A stretch of DNA of 61,217 nt from NCBI RefSeq assembly GCF_020852455.1, contig NZ_JADZAT010000003.1, forward strand, positions 1-61,217, written 5' to 3'. A model generated the notes under the pieces. It did not search any database. It was not told the DNA's origin and was given only the letters and a program-made list of their open reading frames with translations. Of the stretch, positions 17,750 through 26,948 are shown piece after piece. The stretch's first letter is position 1, and each line of letters starts with the position of its first letter. Both the position numbers and the translations under genes were made by a program. The stretch comes from Novosphingobium sp. (GTDB lineage Bacteria; Pseudomonadota; Alphaproteobacteria; Sphingomonadales; Sphingomonadaceae).

Positions 17750-18400
17750 CTATCGCGCCGGATAGCGCAACCGCCCCAGGAACCGGGCCGGACTGAAATG
17801 TTCGACATCCTTCGACATGAAGCGGGCCTTGGCCTTTTCGAACTTCATGATCCCTTCAATCCGGCGATCGAGGAAGGCACGGGTATCGGCATGCCCTTCG
17901 CTGCTGTCGCCGACATAGACCGCCAGCGTCGCCGCGTAGATCGAACCCAGCGTCATCCGCTTGGTATAATGATTGTAATCGGCGGCCGTATCTCCGGCCA
18001 GCCGCCACATCGCATCGGCACTGCGCCAGCCAAGCCGCAGCGCGGCGGGCACGTTCTGCGGCATGGCCATCACCGCCTGGGCGCGGCGCAGCGCTTCCTT
18101 CTGGTGGGCAATGGCATCGAGCCGGAACTGCACCAGGGTGCGGATCTTCTCGCGAATCTTGAGCGGGGCCAGCTTTTCAGGCGGAAAGGCCGCCACCATC
18201 GCCGCATCGATGCTGGCAATCCAGGCATCGATCATCGCCATCGGCCCGCCGGAAAAGGCGTAGACTGCGGCATCACGGTCCAGCCCCAGCTGATCGGCGG
18301 CATTGCGCACGGCCTCTTCGCTCCAGCCGTCAAAGGCGGCGGCATCGGCCAGCGCCGGGGCCAGCTGCAGGCGCAGCGCGTCGAGGCTGTCCGCGCTCAC
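17750..18400 (-). CDS. COQ9 family protein
   Basis: A 216-aa protein of the COQ9 family, needed in eukaryotes for ubiquinone synthesis through lipid presentation to COQ7. It has the TetR-like helical start and the COQ9 core 'IREKIRTLVQFRLDAIAHQKEALRRAQAVMAMPQNVPAAL', followed by 'WRLAGDTAADYNHYTKRMTLGSIYAATLAVYVGD'. It starts with GTG directly after the TAA of the ankyrin-repeat gene (0 nt gap), so translation is probably coupled. Role in quinone synthesis is inferred from family membership. Confidence 0.88.
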   Translation of the reverse strand: MSADSLDALRLQLAPALADAAAFDGWSEEAVRNAADQLGLDRDAAVYAFSGGPMAMIDAWIASIDAAMVAAFPPEKLAPLKIREKIRTLVQFRLDAIAHQKEALRRAQAVMAMPQNVPAALRLGWRSADAMWRLAGDTAADYNHYTKRMTLGSIYAATLAVYVGDSSEGHADTRAFLDRRIEGIMKFEKAKARFMSKDVEHFSPARFLGRLRYPAR

Positions 18401-19027
18401 TTACTTGGGTCCGAACACCTTGGTCCCCTCGCCCGGCTTGGGCTTGGGCTTGGCATTGGCGTCGATTTCCTTGAGCAGGGTTTCGGCCTTGGGATCAATC
18501 CGGGCATAATCGCGCGCCGAGCGGCCCGAATTGTCAGTCCGGTCAGGATTGGCGCCGGCCTTCAGCAGGATCCGCATCAGCGGGATGTTGCGGTTGTGAA
18601 CTGCGGTGATCAGCGGGGTTTCGCCGGTCGAATTGGGTTCATCAACCTTGGCGCCGAACTGCACCAACAGCTCTACCCCTTCGATGTAGCCAAGGTTGGC
18701 GGCCACCACCAATGGCGTTTCCCCCCGCGCATTGCGGATGTTCACATTGGCGCCCTTGCCGATCAGGAACTGCATCCACATGAAATCGCGGCGCTGGGTA
18801 ACAATGTGCAGGGCACTGTCACCGCTGGTCAGATCGCGGGTGTTGATCAGGCTCGAGCCCTTTTCGTTGAGCATGTCAGTCGCCTTGTCACCCTCCTTCT
18901 TGCGGACGGCTTCAAGGAACTTGTAGCTGTCCGAGAACTGCGCGGCGGCAGGGCCGGGCACAGCCACGGCGGCACCCACCAGTGCGGCCAGGGCCAGGGA
19001 CAACTTGCTGAACTTCGGCACGGACAT
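18401..19027 (-). CDS. Exported ankyrin-repeat protein
   Basis: A 208-aa protein with a cleavable signal peptide ('MSVPKFSKLSLALAALVGAA' then 'PAAAQF'), followed by about three ankyrin repeats (pattern 'GETPLxxAxxxxxxxxxxxLLxxGAxxxxxxxxG') over residues 50-165 and a Lys/Pro-rich tail. Ankyrin repeats mediate protein contacts; a periplasmic scaffold role is inferred. ATG 19027 has an ideal Shine-Dalgarno (AGGAGGAA). It is the first gene of a unit with COQ9 and is divergent from the SCO gene. Confidence 0.88.
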   Translation of the reverse strand: MSVPKFSKLSLALAALVGAAVAVPGPAAAQFSDSYKFLEAVRKKEGDKATDMLNEKGSSLINTRDLTSGDSALHIVTQRRDFMWMQFLIGKGANVNIRNARGETPLVVAANLGYIEGVELLVQFGAKVDEPNSTGETPLITAVHNRNIPLMRILLKAGANPDRTDNSGRSARDYARIDPKAETLLKEIDANAKPKPKPGEGTKVFGPK

Positions 19028-19106
19028 GCTTCCTCCTGTTGCGGGCGGGCACACAGAATCGCCCCACGGCCCGAAAGGCTTCTTGCCTAGCGCGGTTTAG
19101 CAGAGC

Positions 19107-19733
19107 ATGAACCGCCGCGCCATGACCAAGCCTCTGCGAATTTTCACCGCCGTCCCCGCCCTTGTTCTTGCGATTGCCCTGGCCGCCTGCAGCCCGCAGG
19201 GCGCCCAGAAGGGCGAGCCGATCGGCGCAAACCTGGAAGGAACCGGGATCGGCGGTCCGTTCACGCTGGTTGACAAGGCCGGCAAGCCGGTCAGCTGGGA
19301 TCAGTTCAAGGGCAAGTACCGGATCGTCTATTTCGGCTATACCTTCTGCCCCGATGCCTGCCCGATGGACGTTGGCGTGATGATGCAGGGCTACCTCAAG
19401 TACGCCAAGGACCATCCCGAACTGGCGCAGCAGATCCAGCCGATCTTCATTACCGTCGATCCGGCGCGCGACACCCCGGCGCGGGTGGGCGAATTCACCT
19501 CCGCCTTTTCGCCCAAACTGCTGGGGCTGACCGGCACCCAGGCCGAGGTCGATGTGGCGATCAAGGCGTTCAAGGTGGTTGCCGGGCGCGGCAAGGATAC
19601 GCCCGGTGGCTACCTGATGGACCACACCCGCTTTGCCTATCTGATGGACCGCAATGGCCAGGCGATCGAGGCGCTGCCGGTGGACAAGGGGCCTGATGCG
19701 GTCGCCGCCGATCTTGCCAAGCAAGTGAAGTGA
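19107..19733 (+). CDS. SCO1/SenC family copper-binding lipoprotein
   Basis: A 208-aa thioredoxin-fold protein that helps assemble the CuA centre of cytochrome c oxidase. Lipobox 'LAAC' places the lipid-modified Cys at 28. The copper ligands are C81 and C85 in 'FCPDACP' and H173 in 'MDHTRF', exactly the SCO set. ATG 19122 is an alternative start with a shorter positively charged N-region. The stop overlaps the next gene start by 4 nt (GTGA). Confidence 0.93.
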   Translation: MNRRAMTKPLRIFTAVPALVLAIALAACSPQGAQKGEPIGANLEGTGIGGPFTLVDKAGKPVSWDQFKGKYRIVYFGYTFCPDACPMDVGVMMQGYLKYAKDHPELAQQIQPIFITVDPARDTPARVGEFTSAFSPKLLGLTGTQAEVDVAIKAFKVVAGRGKDTPGGYLMDHTRFAYLMDRNGQAIEALPVDKGPDAVAADLAKQVK

Positions 19734-20188
19734 CCACGCTGCGCCCGGCGTTCTGGGAGCTGCCGATCGAGACGCTGACCCGCGACGAATGGGAAGCGCT
19801 GTGCGACGGCTGCGGCCAGTGCTGCCTGCACAAGGCCGAGGACGAGGATACCGGCGACATCTATCCCACCAATGTCGCCTGTTCCCTGCTCGACATTTCC
19901 ACCGCGCGGTGCAGCGATTACCGGCATCGCAAGGCCAAGGTGCCCGATTGCCTCAAGCTGACCCCGCGGCTGGCGCTGACCATATCGTGGCTGCCCGATA
20001 GCTGCGCCTACCGGCTGCGCGCCGATGGTCTGCCGCTGCCTGATTGGCACCACCTGATCTCGGGCGATCCCGATGCGGTGCACCGCGCGGGCATTTCGGT
20101 ACGGGGGAAAGCGATCCCCGAACATCTTGCCGGTCCGCTGGAGCAGCATGTAATCTTGCCGCCCGGGATCGAGATTGCCGATGATTGA
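19730..20188 (+). CDS. YcgN family cysteine-cluster protein (UPF0260)
   Basis: A 152-aa soluble protein beginning at a GTG inside the SCO stop. It matches the YcgN/UPF0260 pattern with a putative metal or Fe-S cluster set: '[11 protein letters not shown]' (residues 25-35), then further cysteines in 'VACSLLD', 'ARCSDY' and 'VPDCLKL', plus 'WLPDSCAYR'. Biochemical role unknown. The chain SCO, YcgN, metalloprotease is overlapping throughout, so all three are one transcript. Confidence 0.88.
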   Translation: MTTLRPAFWELPIETLTRDEWEALCDGCGQCCLHKAEDEDTGDIYPTNVACSLLDISTARCSDYRHRKAKVPDCLKLTPRLALTISWLPDSCAYRLRADGLPLPDWHHLISGDPDAVHRAGISVRGKAIPEHLAGPLEQHVILPPGIEIADD

Positions 20189-20906
20189 CTGGCTGCTGCG
20201 CCGCGAAGCTCAGGAACCGCAGGTCGAAGTGGCCGGCCGCGTGCTGCCGGTGGTGCTGCGCCGCAATGCCCAGGCCCGGCGGATGACGATGCGGCTGGCC
20301 CCCGATGGCAGCGAGGTGCGGATCACTCTGCCGCGCTGGGGCCGCACCGCCGAGGCGCTGGACTTTGCCGAAAAGCGCAAGGGCTGGCTGGCCGGACAAT
20401 TGGCCGCGGTGCCCGAACCGGTCAGCTTCACGGCCGACAGCACCCTGCCCTATCGCGGCGATGCGCTGCCGATCCGTCACGATCCCGCCGCCTCGCGCCG
20501 GGTCAAGCTGGTCGAGGGCGAGGTCCATCTGGGCGGTCCGGCCGAATCGCTCGCCCCGCGCCTGCGCCGCTGGCTGGAGGGTGAGGCCCGCGCGCTGATG
20601 GAAGCCGATCTTGCCTGCTATTGCGCCCGCGCCGACCGGCCGGTGTCGCGGCTGATGCTGACCAATGCCCAGCGCCGCTGGGGATCCTGCGCGCGCGACG
20701 GGACGATCCGGGTCAACTGGCGGCTGGTCATGGCCCCCGATATGGTCCGCCGCTCGGTCGTGGCGCACGAAGTGGCGCACCTGGTGCACTTCGATCACAG
20801 CCCGGCATTCCACGCGATGCTGGGCGAAATCTATGAACACGATATCGGTGCGGCGAATCGCTGGCTCAAGCGGCACGGGCGGCAACTCTATGCCTTGCTT
20901 GGGTAA
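20181..20906 (+). CDS. YgjP/M48-like zinc metallopeptidase (DUF45)
   Basis: A 241-aa protein of the YgjP-like family. The zinc motif HEVAH is in '[19 protein letters not shown]' near residue 197, preceded by the family-defining '[18 protein letters not shown]'. The N-terminal half is the beta-rich domain typical of this group. ATG 20181 overlaps the YcgN stop; a TTG two codons upstream is less likely. Described as peptidases by homology; natural substrates are not established. Confidence 0.88.
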   Translation: MIDWLLRREAQEPQVEVAGRVLPVVLRRNAQARRMTMRLAPDGSEVRITLPRWGRTAEALDFAEKRKGWLAGQLAAVPEPVSFTADSTLPYRGDALPIRHDPAASRRVKLVEGEVHLGGPAESLAPRLRRWLEGEARALMEADLACYCARADRPVSRLMLTNAQRRWGSCARDGTIRVNWRLVMAPDMVRRSVVAHEVAHLVHFDHSPAFHAMLGEIYEHDIGAANRWLKRHGRQLYALLG

Positions 20907-20951
20907 TTTGCCGTAAGCAGGCGTTAACCACAAAGGCGGACAATCGGCTGG

Positions 20952-21458
20952 ATGTTTCGCCCGTTGCACCTTGCTCTGGTCAGCCTGCTGATCGCCGCCC
21001 CGCTGGCGGCGCAGGAAAGCTGCCGGCTGTGCTATAACGACCCCGGCACCGCGCCGGGCGAACGCCCGCTCAATATCGAGATCTGGACCGACCTGAGCTT
21101 TGCCAAACTGGCGCTGACCGGGCGCGGCGGCGGCAGCGCCGAAGTCCATGCAACCGGCAGTGGCAAGCGGACCAGCGGCGAACTGGTTGATCTGGGCGGC
21201 ATGGCGATCACCGGGCGCGGGCGGATCACCGGCGTTCCCTTGCGCGAAGTGCGGGTCGATCTGCCCGACCGGGTCGAGATGACCACGCCCGATGGCGGCC
21301 ATGCCTTGCTGACCGGCTTCACCACCGACCTGCCCGGCCGCCCCACGCTGAACGCCAATGGCGAACTGGAATTCACCTTCGGCGCCCGGCTGGTGGTCGA
21401 CAGCGGACGCGGCGGCAACTTTCGCGGGCGAATCCCGATTTCGGTCGATTACAACTGA
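20952..21458 (+). CDS. Exported DUF4402-like protein
   Basis: A 168-aa protein with a signal peptide (residues 1-21, cleavage after 'PLAAQ') and a beta-rich body ending 'LVVDSGRGGNFRGRIPISVDYN', the C-terminal pattern of DUF4402 proteins, which are exported and common in sphingomonads. A Cys pair 'CRLC' follows the signal peptide. Likely surface or periplasmic; role unknown. It has a 45-nt gap to the upstream gene and its own spacer, so it may be independently expressed. Confidence 0.7.
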   Translation: MFRPLHLALVSLLIAAPLAAQESCRLCYNDPGTAPGERPLNIEIWTDLSFAKLALTGRGGGSAEVHATGSGKRTSGELVDLGGMAITGRGRITGVPLREVRVDLPDRVEMTTPDGGHALLTGFTTDLPGRPTLNANGELEFTFGARLVVDSGRGGNFRGRIPISVDYN

Positions 21459-21497
21459 GCGCTGGCGCAATTCGCCGCAAAGCCCTATTCTCGGGCC

Positions 21498-21953
21498 ATG
21501 CTGCGCAAGACCAACTACTGGAAAAACGTCAATCCCACCGGTGCGCTGGGTGATCTGATCTCGGTGTTCCGCGAGGCTGGCCCGGGCCGCTGGCGCAATT
21601 CGCTGATCGCCGGGGCGCTGACCTTTGGCGTGTTCTCGATCATGGCCACGCAAAGCTGGAAGATGGAACGCAAGCTGCCCGACGTCACCTATATCAACAG
21701 CTGGCCGGCCGACCGGACCGAAGCCGAGACGCGCGATTTCATCATCAAGAACCAGCAGGAAAAGGACGACCTGCAAAAACGTCAGGCCGCTGCCGACGCT
21801 GAAGCGCAGAAGCTGTGGATGGCGGTTGGCCAGGCATCCGGGTTCGACGTCAAGAAGATGAAGGCCGAAGCCGACGCCGAAAAGGCCAAGGAAAAGGCCA
21901 AGGCCGCAGCCGAAACCAAGCAGACGCTAGAGCAGGTCAAGATTGCCGAGTGA
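21498..21953 (+). CDS. Single-pass membrane protein with coiled-coil tail, unknown function
   Basis: A 151-aa protein I do not recognise beyond similarity in layout to unnamed sphingomonad proteins. Residues 1-30 are polar and basic, residues about 34-50 form one transmembrane helix ('LIAGALTFGVFSIMATQ'), and residues 75-150 are charged, Ala/Lys/Glu-rich and likely a coiled coil. The helix is followed by 'ERKLPDVTYINSWPADRTEAETRDFI'. It ends inside the ribD start, so it is co-transcribed with riboflavin genes. Confidence 0.7.
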   Translation: MLRKTNYWKNVNPTGALGDLISVFREAGPGRWRNSLIAGALTFGVFSIMATQSWKMERKLPDVTYINSWPADRTEAETRDFIIKNQQEKDDLQKRQAAADAEAQKLWMAVGQASGFDVKKMKAEADAEKAKEKAKAAAETKQTLEQVKIAE

Positions 21954-22923
21954 CAGCGACGCCCGCTGGCTTGCGGCAGCGGCGCGCCTGGCACAGCGCG
22001 GCATTCCCTTGTCACGCCCCAATCCCGCCGTTGGCGCGCTGATCGTCAGCCAGGGCCAGGTGATCGCGCGCGGCTGGACCCAGCCCGGCGGGCGCCCCCA
22101 TGCCGAAGCGATTGCGCTGGACGTGGCAGGTCCGGCCGCCAAGGGCGCAACGCTTTACGTCACGCTGGAACCCTGCGCCCATCGCAGCCCGCGCGGCCCC
22201 GCCTGCGCCGATCTGGTCGCGGCGAGCGGCCTCGCGCGGGTGGTGGTGGGCTGTGGCGACCCCGATCCGCGCACCGCCGGGCAAGGGCTGGAGCGGATCC
22301 GCGCCGCTGGAATTGCGGCCCAGCTTGTCGAAAACGCCGAATGCCGCGCCAGCCTGGCCGGCTACCTGTGCCAGCGCACACGCGGCCGGCCGCATGTCAC
22401 GCTGAAGCTGGCGCTGTCAGAAGATGGCCACCTGGCCCCGCCGGAAGGCGAAGGCCAGTGGCTGACCGGCGCGATTGCCCGCGCCCACACCCACGCCTGG
22501 CGCGCCCGGATGGACGCGATCCTGGTCGGTCGTGGCACGCTGGAGGCCGACCAGCCCCGGCTCGACGTGCGGCTGCCGGGGCTGGCTGAGCGCAGCCCCC
22601 AGCGCTGGCTGCTGACCCACGGCGCGGCGCCGGACGGCTGGCAGGCCCTCGCAAGCCCGCAGGCGATCGCCGCGATGGAGGGCGTGCAATACCTGATGGT
22701 CGAAGGCGGCGCGCAGGCTGCACAGGCCTTTCTGGCGGCGGATCTGGTCGATCGGCTGCTGGTCTATCGTGCGCCGCGCATGGTCGGCGGCCCAGGCCCG
22801 GCCCTGCCCGAACTGGCGCTGCCGGCACTGGCGGCCTCTGCCCACTGGCAGCAGATCGACACGCGCCCGCTTGGCAAGGACACGCTCGAAGTCTACGAAC
22901 CGGCGCCATGTTTACCGGCATAA
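21943..22923 (+). CDS. ribD: Bifunctional riboflavin deaminase/reductase RibD
   Basis: A 326-aa RibD: deaminates and then reduces the pyrimidine intermediate of riboflavin synthesis. The deaminase zinc site is H53-A-E55 in 'PHAEAIAL' with C78 ('LEPCAH') and C88. The reductase half has 'HVTLKLALSEDG', 'AILVGRGTLEADQPRLDVR' and 'LMVEGGAQAAQAFLAADLVDRL'. It is shorter than the common 360-aa form, with a trimmed reductase loop. The only in-frame start before the deaminase core is TTG 21943, overlapping the upstream gene by 11 nt. Confidence 0.93.
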   Translation: MPSDSDARWLAAAARLAQRGIPLSRPNPAVGALIVSQGQVIARGWTQPGGRPHAEAIALDVAGPAAKGATLYVTLEPCAHRSPRGPACADLVAASGLARVVVGCGDPDPRTAGQGLERIRAAGIAAQLVENAECRASLAGYLCQRTRGRPHVTLKLALSEDGHLAPPEGEGQWLTGAIARAHTHAWRARMDAILVGRGTLEADQPRLDVRLPGLAERSPQRWLLTHGAAPDGWQALASPQAIAAMEGVQYLMVEGGAQAAQAFLAADLVDRLLVYRAPRMVGGPGPALPELALPALAASAHWQQIDTRPLGKDTLEVYEPAPCLPA

Positions 22924-23525
22924 TCACCGCCATCGGCGAAATCCGCGAACTGACCGACCGGGGCGACCTGCGCATCGTGATCGGCTGCCCCTATGATCCC
23001 TCCGGGATCGCGATCGGCGCCTCGATCGCCTGCTCGGGCGTCTGCCTGACCGTGGTCGATCGCGGCGGGGAAGCGGGTGATGCCTGGTTCGCGGTCGATG
23101 TTTCGGGCGAAACCGTCAGCAAGACCGCACAGGACCAGTGGCGCAAGAGCCGCCGGCTCAATCTGGAGCAGGCGCTGCGGCTGGGCGACGAACTGGGCGG
23201 GCACATCGTCACCGGACATGTCGATGCCGTGGGCCGGGTTACCCTGCGTGAGGAAGTGGGCGGGTCAATCCACTTCGCGGTCACCACCCCGGCCGAAATC
23301 GCGCCCTTCGTGGCAACCAAGGGCTCGATCACGGTCGATGGCGTTTCGCTGACCGTCAACGCGCTTGACGACCACGCCGACGGCACCTGCACTTTCCATC
23401 TCAACGTGATCCCGCACACGGCCGAAGTCACCACGCTTGGCGACCTGCAGGCCGGCGATGCGGTGAACCTGGAGATCGACGTGCTGGCGCGCTATCTGCA
23501 GCGGATGGAAAAGCTCAGACGCTGA
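22908..23525 (+). CDS. ribE: Riboflavin synthase, alpha subunit
   Basis: A 205-aa enzyme that dismutates two lumazine molecules into riboflavin. It has the invariant start 'MFTGII' and two tandem lumazine-binding barrels, the first with 'IACSGVCLTVV' and the second with 'GSITVDGVSLTVN', each followed by a HxxT/V-type loop. The start lies 16 nt inside ribD, implying coupled translation. No ribB or ribH is present in the window. Confidence 0.95.
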   Translation: MFTGIITAIGEIRELTDRGDLRIVIGCPYDPSGIAIGASIACSGVCLTVVDRGGEAGDAWFAVDVSGETVSKTAQDQWRKSRRLNLEQALRLGDELGGHIVTGHVDAVGRVTLREEVGGSIHFAVTTPAEIAPFVATKGSITVDGVSLTVNALDDHADGTCTFHLNVIPHTAEVTTLGDLQAGDAVNLEIDVLARYLQRMEKLRR

Positions 23526-23588
23526 TTTTGCGGCCAGGACGGCGCAAATGGCGCTGCCAGAGCCCGATCCGGTTACCCGATCGCCGCC

Positions 23589-24083
23589 TTAACCGGCATA
23601 GAACCCGGCAGGTACCGCTGCGCACCGGAAATAGCGCCGCGCGGACTGGCCTTGGGAAGCCGCACCGCCGATCGATTCGATGCGATAGGCCAGCTTCGCT
23701 CCTTCAAGATTGAAGACCAGCACGGCCTTGCCGGCCGCTCCCGGTTCAGGCGGGCCATCTAGGCCCAGCAGCGCATGGACCCGCCATTTGCCCTTGCCCA
23801 GCGCCACGATCCGTTCTGCCCAATAGAAATTGCCTTCGCCATATTCGGCATAGCTGTGCAGGCCGCGCGCGCTGATCACTTCGGATCCGACCAGCCTGCT
23901 GCGCGCATCGCCCCGGGGCCTGCGCAGCTCGGCCAGATAGGCGTTGCACTGATCCTTGCCGGCTCCATTAGCCACCATCCAGATGCCGCGCATCTGGGCC
24001 GGCATTTGCGGAGCCGGAGCACTTGCCAGGGCTGGACCGGCAAGAGCCAGGCCGGTCAGACAGATCATCGCTTTACGCAGCAT
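23589..24083 (-). CDS. Exported protein of unknown function
   Basis: A 164-aa protein with a clear signal peptide ('MLRKAMICLTGLALAGPALASAPAP'). The mature part has 'MRGIWMVANGAGKDQCNAYLAELR', a pattern resembling small periplasmic proteins whose beta-sandwich begins with 'GxW', and ends with one further cysteine, allowing a disulfide. I do not recognise a named domain. It is convergent with ribE, 63 nt apart. Confidence 0.65.
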   Translation of the reverse strand: MLRKAMICLTGLALAGPALASAPAPQMPAQMRGIWMVANGAGKDQCNAYLAELRRPRGDARSRLVGSEVISARGLHSYAEYGEGNFYWAERIVALGKGKWRVHALLGLDGPPEPGAAGKAVLVFNLEGAKLAYRIESIGGAASQGQSARRYFRCAAVPAGFYAG

Positions 24084-24155
24084 TCATGGTTCTCCGGTGC
24101 GGGGCTTTGCGACACTCGATCAGCAGGACCTGACCAAGCCGCAACGCTGAGGCAA

Positions 24156-24716
24156 TCAATCCTGTGGCCCGGTTTCGGCCAGAGGACCAGAGGCAAAACT
24201 GTCCCGGGTAATCTCGTAAATCACGTGCCGCGCCGGGCCGTTGCTGGTTTGAACCACGCCGCCGTCGCGGTCGCTCAGGCGGCCACCGATCTTCTCCATC
24301 GCCGCGCGCGACCGCAGGTTAGTTTCGCCGATCCGGAAATCGACCCGTTCGACATGGCGCAGCGCATGGGCCAGCATCAGCCGCTTCATTTCGCGGTTGG
24401 TCGCGCCGCCCCAGTGGTCGCGGCCTAGGAAAGTCCAGCCGATTTCGACCGAACCACCATTGGCAGGATCATGGGCCTGCATCCGCGACGATCCGATGAT
24501 CTTGCCGCTGGCCTTGTCGATCACCGCCAGCGCTCCACCCTGGGCCAGCGCATCGGCGAAGAAGGTCCGAAAGACATCTTCCTGCCAACGATCGTTCGCC
24601 GGGTGCAGTTCCCAGACCTTGGGATCGCTGGCAACGGCATAGAGCGCCTGCCAGTCATCGTCGCGCAGCGGGCGCAGCAGCAGGGTTGGGCCTTCAAGGG
24701 TGGGCTGTCTGTCCAT
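24156..24716 (-). CDS. GNAT family N-acetyltransferase (RimJ/RimL-like)
   Basis: A 186-aa acetyltransferase of the acetyltransf_3 type: 'LRPLRDDDWQALYAVASDPKVWELHP', the central 'SVEIGWTFLGRDHWGGATNREMKRLML' acetyl-CoA region and 'NLRSRAAMEKIGGR'. RimJ/RimL relatives acetylate protein N-termini or amino acids, but the acceptor here is not predictable. ATG 24716 is preferred; one four codons upstream is possible. The 279 nt upstream, to 24995, hold no gene that I can support. Confidence 0.88.
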   Translation of the reverse strand: MDRQPTLEGPTLLLRPLRDDDWQALYAVASDPKVWELHPANDRWQEDVFRTFFADALAQGGALAVIDKASGKIIGSSRMQAHDPANGGSVEIGWTFLGRDHWGGATNREMKRLMLAHALRHVERVDFRIGETNLRSRAAMEKIGGRLSDRDGGVVQTSNGPARHVIYEITRDSFASGPLAETGPQD

Positions 24717-24995
24717 GCGGGCCTGCATAGCCGCGAACGCAGCACTTTCCTACAACCGCGCGATCTGGTCTTAGACTGTCCGATGCGATTGCTGTTCACC
24801 CGCCTGTGTCAAAGCCCGGCCCGCCCCGCCATCCGTGCGGCGACAGCGGCACGGCCTAAGTTTACAGGGCATGGTGTGGCGCGAGGTCACTCTGGCTTGC
24901 CAAAGACAATTGAAAATCAGCCTATTACACAACCTCGCGGCCAGATTCGACACCGCGCAAGCAGCCCTGTTTCAACCGTGATTGGGTGTGCAACT

Positions 24996-26174
24996 TCAGG
25001 CGCTGACTGCACCCACATCGGCAATGAACTTGTCGATATTGCCGATGGTCAGCCCGGCAATGTTCACGCGGCCCGAACCGGCCATGTAGATCCCGTGCGC
25101 TTCGCGCAGCTTCAGGATCTGTTCGCCCGACAGCGGCAGGACCGAGAACAGCCCGTTCTGATGGCCCAGCGGCGTCAGGTCGATCGCGCCGGTCGTGCCG
25201 GCCTCGGCCAGCCGGGCGCGGACCTGGCGCATGCGGGTGCGCATCGTATCCAGCTCGTCCAGCCACATCCGGGTCAGGCCTTCGTCTTCCAGGATCAGCC
25301 GCACCGCCGCGCCGCCATGATCGGGCGGCATCGACCAGGCCGCGCGGGCCAGCGCATAGCCGTTCGAAAGGACCCGGTTCAGCACTTCGGCGTTTTCCGC
25401 CATCACATAGATCGCGCCCACCCGGTCACGGTACATCCCGAAATTCTTGTCGCAGCTGTAGGCGATCAGGGCTTCGGGAACCAGGCTGAGCACCTTGCGC
25501 AGACCATAGGCATCTTCTTCCATCCCCTTGCCCAGCCCCTGATAGGCCAGGTCAAGGATCGGCAGCAGGCCCTTGGCGGCGATCAGCGGCGCAATCTCGT
25601 CCCACTGCGCGTCGCTGTAATCGATCCCGGTGGGGTTGTGGCAGCAGCCGTGCAGCAGGATCGCATCGCCCGGCTGGGCATCGGCGATCGCGGCGCGCAG
25701 CGCGTCCATATCGACCACGCCGTCCTTGGTAGCATGATTGAAGCTGTTCAGCTCGACCGCCAGATCACCCAGGATCTGCGCGTGGTTGGGCCAGCTGGGC
25801 AGGCCCATGATGATCCGCTTGACCCCGGCGCGCTTGGCCAAGGCCACCGCCAGCCGCACCGCACCGGTGCCGCCGGGGGCCTGCATCCCTTCGATCCGCC
25901 CGCCCATGGTCGGGTCATCCTTGCCGAACACATAGGGCATCAGCGCGTGGACAAAGCCCATGTCGCCTTCCGGGCCCAGATAGCTTTTCGAATCCTGCGT
26001 ATCGACCAGCTTCTGCTCGGCCGCCTTGATCGCGCCGAACACCGGGGTGGCGCCCTGGCCGGTGCGATAGACCCCGACGCCCAGATCGATCTTGTCGGTC
26101 CGGGGATCCTGGTTGTGAAGCTTGATCAGCGCGAGCAGCGCATCGGCGGGCTGTTGTTCAAGATTGCTGAGCAT
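24996..26174 (-). CDS. Aspartate/aromatic amino acid aminotransferase (class I)
   Basis: A 392-aa PLP enzyme of the TyrB/AspC type. Visible features are 'IDLGVGVYRTGQGATPVFGAIKAAE', the substrate/PLP region 'LHGCCHNPTGIDYS', and the Schiff-base lysine in 'IAYSCDKNFGMYRDRVGA'. It transfers amino groups between aspartate, phenylalanine or tyrosine and 2-oxoglutarate; which is preferred cannot be read here. ATG 26174 matches the family start ('MLSNLEQQPADALLALI'); the 26 extra codons upstream do not look coding. Confidence 0.93.
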   Translation of the reverse strand: MLSNLEQQPADALLALIKLHNQDPRTDKIDLGVGVYRTGQGATPVFGAIKAAEQKLVDTQDSKSYLGPEGDMGFVHALMPYVFGKDDPTMGGRIEGMQAPGGTGAVRLAVALAKRAGVKRIIMGLPSWPNHAQILGDLAVELNSFNHATKDGVVDMDALRAAIADAQPGDAILLHGCCHNPTGIDYSDAQWDEIAPLIAAKGLLPILDLAYQGLGKGMEEDAYGLRKVLSLVPEALIAYSCDKNFGMYRDRVGAIYVMAENAEVLNRVLSNGYALARAAWSMPPDHGGAAVRLILEDEGLTRMWLDELDTMRTRMRQVRARLAEAGTTGAIDLTPLGHQNGLFSVLPLSGEQILKLREAHGIYMAGSGRVNIAGLTIGNIDKFIADVGAVSA

Positions 26175-26319
26175 GATGGCGCGGCCCTTAGCCCCCACGG
26201 GCGCGCGCGGGCAAGCGCGAAATGGCCCAAATCCGCTTGCCATGGCCAGCACCGCGGCTATGGCCGCGGCGGGAGAATCGCCACCCTGTCGGCGCTCAAG
26301 TTACGGAAAATAATACCGA

Positions 26320-26415
26320 ATGAAGCAGAAACTGGGCCAGGCCGCCAAGATTATCGGCGCCCTGGCGATCTTTTTCGCGATGATCGCGCTGTCGATCTGG
26401 CGGCTGGCCGACTGA
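26320..26415 (+). CDS. 31-aa single-helix membrane microprotein
   Basis: A 31-codon frame (ATG 26320, TGA 26413-26415) encodes a basic start 'MKQKLGQAAK' and one hydrophobic helix 'IIGALAIFFAMIALSIW', ending 'RLAD'. A weak GGAAAA lies about 10 nt upstream. The composition (Lys-rich N-terminus, then a 17-residue helix) is that of a real bitopic microprotein rather than chance. It is divergent from the aminotransferase and 63 nt upstream of the DUF983 gene. Function unknown. Confidence 0.5.
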   Translation: MKQKLGQAAKIIGALAIFFAMIALSIWRLAD

Positions 26416-26478
26416 ATCGCGCCCGATTTGATCGCATTTGGCTTGATCGCGGCTCCGGCATGGTCGAAGGGAAATTCC

Positions 26479-26925
26479 ATGCTCGCCCCCGAAAAGCGTC
26501 CCGACCTGCCCGTCAGTCTGACCGCCGCAATCCTGCGCGGGGCCAAAGGGCAATGCCCGCGCTGCGGCGAAGCCAGGCTGTTCCGCGCCTACCTCAAGCC
26601 AGTGGATCACTGCCCGGCCTGCCATCAGGACTGGACCCACCAGCGCGCCGACGATTTCCCGCCCTATATCTCGATCTTCCTGACCGGGCACCTGATGGCC
26701 CCGCTGATCATCTATTTCGGCGCCGAAAGTCCGCTGCCGATGTGGCTGGCGCTGACGATCTGCCTGGTGGCGGCGGCGGTGATGATGCTGGCCTTCCTGC
26801 AGCCGGCCAAGGGCGGCACCGTGGCGCTGCAATGGTGGCACGGCATGCACGGCTTCGTGCCTTCGGGCCACGACGAGGCCAGGGGTCCGGCCAGCCCGGC
26901 CGCGAAGGGGCCCTGGCAGCGCTAG
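26479..26925 (+). CDS. DUF983 family membrane protein
   Basis: A 148-aa protein with a zinc-ribbon-like 'CPRCGEARLF' and 'CPACHQDW' pair before two transmembrane helices (about residues 70-110), and the conserved 'WHGMHGF' near the end. This is the DUF983 layout, often found near haem-copper oxidase genes in alphaproteobacteria. ATG 26479 has a Shine-Dalgarno GAAGGGAAA; the upstream extension is unlikely. Role unknown. Confidence 0.85.
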   Translation: MLAPEKRPDLPVSLTAAILRGAKGQCPRCGEARLFRAYLKPVDHCPACHQDWTHQRADDFPPYISIFLTGHLMAPLIIYFGAESPLPMWLALTICLVAAAVMMLAFLQPAKGGTVALQWWHGMHGFVPSGHDEARGPASPAAKGPWQR

Positions 26926-26948
26926 CTGGCCAGCGCTGCCCGCCCGCC

